Positions 20,996 through 21,500 of a stretch of 21,500 nucleotides of DNA are shown here, piece by piece. Position numbers and translations under genes: made by a program. The notes under the pieces are model-generated. The model saw only the letters and a list, made by a program, of their open reading frames with translations, did no database searches and had not been told where the DNA came from. The DNA is from Bacillota bacterium (lineage in GTDB: Bacteria; Bacillota; Clostridia; Saccharofermentanales; Saccharofermentanaceae). Numbering within the stretch: position 1 is the stretch's first letter; every line of letters begins with the position of its first letter. The stretch lies in the NCBI GenBank assembly GCA_023397475.1, contig JAEWUD010000032.1, positions 1-21,500 of the forward strand, in the 5' to 3' direction.

Positions 20996-21260
20996 TTTTT
21001 CATAAGAATACAGCCTAGAAGTTCAATTTTCGCGATCTAGGCGGTAATCATTGATAAAAAACAGGTCATTTTTGATACGTTTCTGATTTAGCTATATCTA
21101 ATAATAACGAAATCTAACAATGAGCATATTAATCATCGAAAACAAACATCGTTTTCACACACTCGTATACCGCCTAGAATCAAAAAAACACCGTTTTAGG
21201 CGGTAAATTTCATTGATATCTCGCCATGAGAACACTATCATTACAAAAACACTCGCAATC
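20996..21260. repeat. Non-coding repeat element, copy B
   Basis: Homologous to copy A at 18612: first stem GCCTAGA/TCTAGGC (21013-21042), GGTAATCATTGAT, A/T-rich centre ending ATTAATCATCGAA, TTCACACACTCG, second stem TACCGCCTAGAA/TTTTAGGCGGTA (21168-21205, one wobble pair), TAAATTTCATTGATA, then ATCATTACAAAAA. The spacing between stem starts is 159 bp, as in copy A. After about 21260 it ends in a C-rich and A-rich run where an insertion sequence starts. Confidence 0.85.
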
Positions 21261-21316
21261 TACCCCCTCAAAAAAAAAAGGCTGTGTCACAATTAATAGT
21301 TGATAAATTAGTAATA

Positions 21317-21344
21317 TTGCAAAATTAGGAGATTGTGATATAAT
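21317..21344 (+). promoter_or_regulatory. Promoter of the truncated gene at the window end
   Basis: TTGCAA (21317-21322), 16-base spacer, TATAAT (21339-21344) with TG at the extended position (TGaTATAAT). The leader to the start codon is about 30 bases. Confidence 0.65.
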
Positions 21345-21379
21345 TTATTCGATACTTTCTCGAAAGGATGAGCAAAGCT

Positions 21380-21500
21380 ATGGCAACTATCGAAGACATT
21401 CTTTTATTGGTAGAAGGACTTACACCCTTCGAAAAAGATGAGCTGCGGGCTAAACTAATGGAAAACAGGATCACAGCACCAAGCATTGAAAAATTGGTCA
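21380..21500 (+). CDS. N-terminal fragment of a probable transposase (3' end outside window)
   Basis: Open from ATG 21380 to the window end (40 residues and more): MATIEDILLLVEGLTPFEKD, then ELRAKLMENRITAPSIEKLV. The in-frame ATG at 21368 touches the AAAGG at 21363-21367 and is unlikely to be the start; with ATG 21380 the spacing to AAAGGA is 11-12 bases, a little long. The visible part is a helical, charged N-terminus with no motif. Position just inside a putative IS terminal repeat suggests a transposase, possibly of the IS1595 type, whose zinc-binding region and DDE core would lie beyond the window. This is an inference from context only. Confidence 0.55.
   Translation, partial: MATIEDILLLVEGLTPFEKDELRAKLMENRITAPSIEKLV

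Larger units (their letters stand above)
21280..21500 (+). mobile_element. Left end of an insertion sequence (truncated by window)
   Basis: GGCTGTGTCACAATTAATAG after a run of A at 21271-21279 looks like an IS terminal inverted repeat; GGCTGTGTCA-type ends occur in IS1595- and IS1182-like elements. An A/T-rich leader with a promoter and an open frame that runs off the window follow at the right distance. The right end and target duplication lie outside the window. Confidence 0.5.

Noticed and set aside
18612..21260. Integron attC sites for the two repeat elements
   Set aside because: The stems GCCTAGA/TCTAGGC lack the GTTRRRY / RYYYAAC core sites and there is no integrase in the window.

Overview
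The window looks like a chromosomal segment of a Gram-positive, probably Bacillota/Clostridia-type bacterium. Reasons: nearly every gene has a strong GGAGG-type ribosome binding site, promoters are sigma-A-like (TTGACA / extended TGnTATAAT), proteins include Xre, PadR and TetR regulators, lipobox lipoproteins, CPBP proteases and an ImmA-type peptidase. Base composition is intermediate (about half G+C by eye). The genus cannot be told from the sequence. No rRNA, tRNA or CRISPR array was seen.

Layout. 1-2067: two tandem paralogous secreted proteins, the first cut by the window edge. 2143-7077: a DMT-family permease, an orphan soluble protein, a large polytopic membrane protein with a long C-terminal ectodomain, and an Spx/ArsC-like thioredoxin-fold protein. 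7108-9019 (minus strand): a PadR regulator behind a macrolide-type GT1 glycosyltransferase whose last 13 codons, stop included, are tandemly duplicated. 9020-9509: promoters and a 75-bp-period repeat made of hairpins. 9510-10156: a small Xre regulator overlapping a four-helix membrane protein. 10157-10541: repeats only. 10542-12058: a phytol/dolichol-kinase-like membrane protein convergent with a CPBP protease. 12304-12735: a GNAT acetyltransferase.

12785-14486 is the most system-like part: a palindromic operator and promoter followed by three overlapping genes, Xre regulator - ImmA/IrrE Zn-peptidase - PIN-like nuclease, with an orphan 155-residue gene 45 bp downstream. The arrangement suggests a toxin-antitoxin or stress-switch module in which the peptidase could release the repressor and free or activate the nuclease.

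15015-18364: a Na/Pi-cotransporter with PhoU-like tail, a NIPSNAP protein and a metallo-beta-lactamase-fold lipoprotein, ending in a good terminator. 18612-21279: a divergent DUF4386 membrane protein / TetR pair with a clear TetR-type operator, bracketed by two direct copies of a roughly 250-bp non-coding element whose stems show compensatory changes. Just after the second copy an insertion-sequence end begins (21280) with the start of its likely transposase.

Across the whole window the octamer TTTTCGCG (or its complement CGCGAAAA) occurs 27 times by eye in genes and intergenic DNA alike, against less than one expected by chance. This looks like a genome-wide iterated motif.
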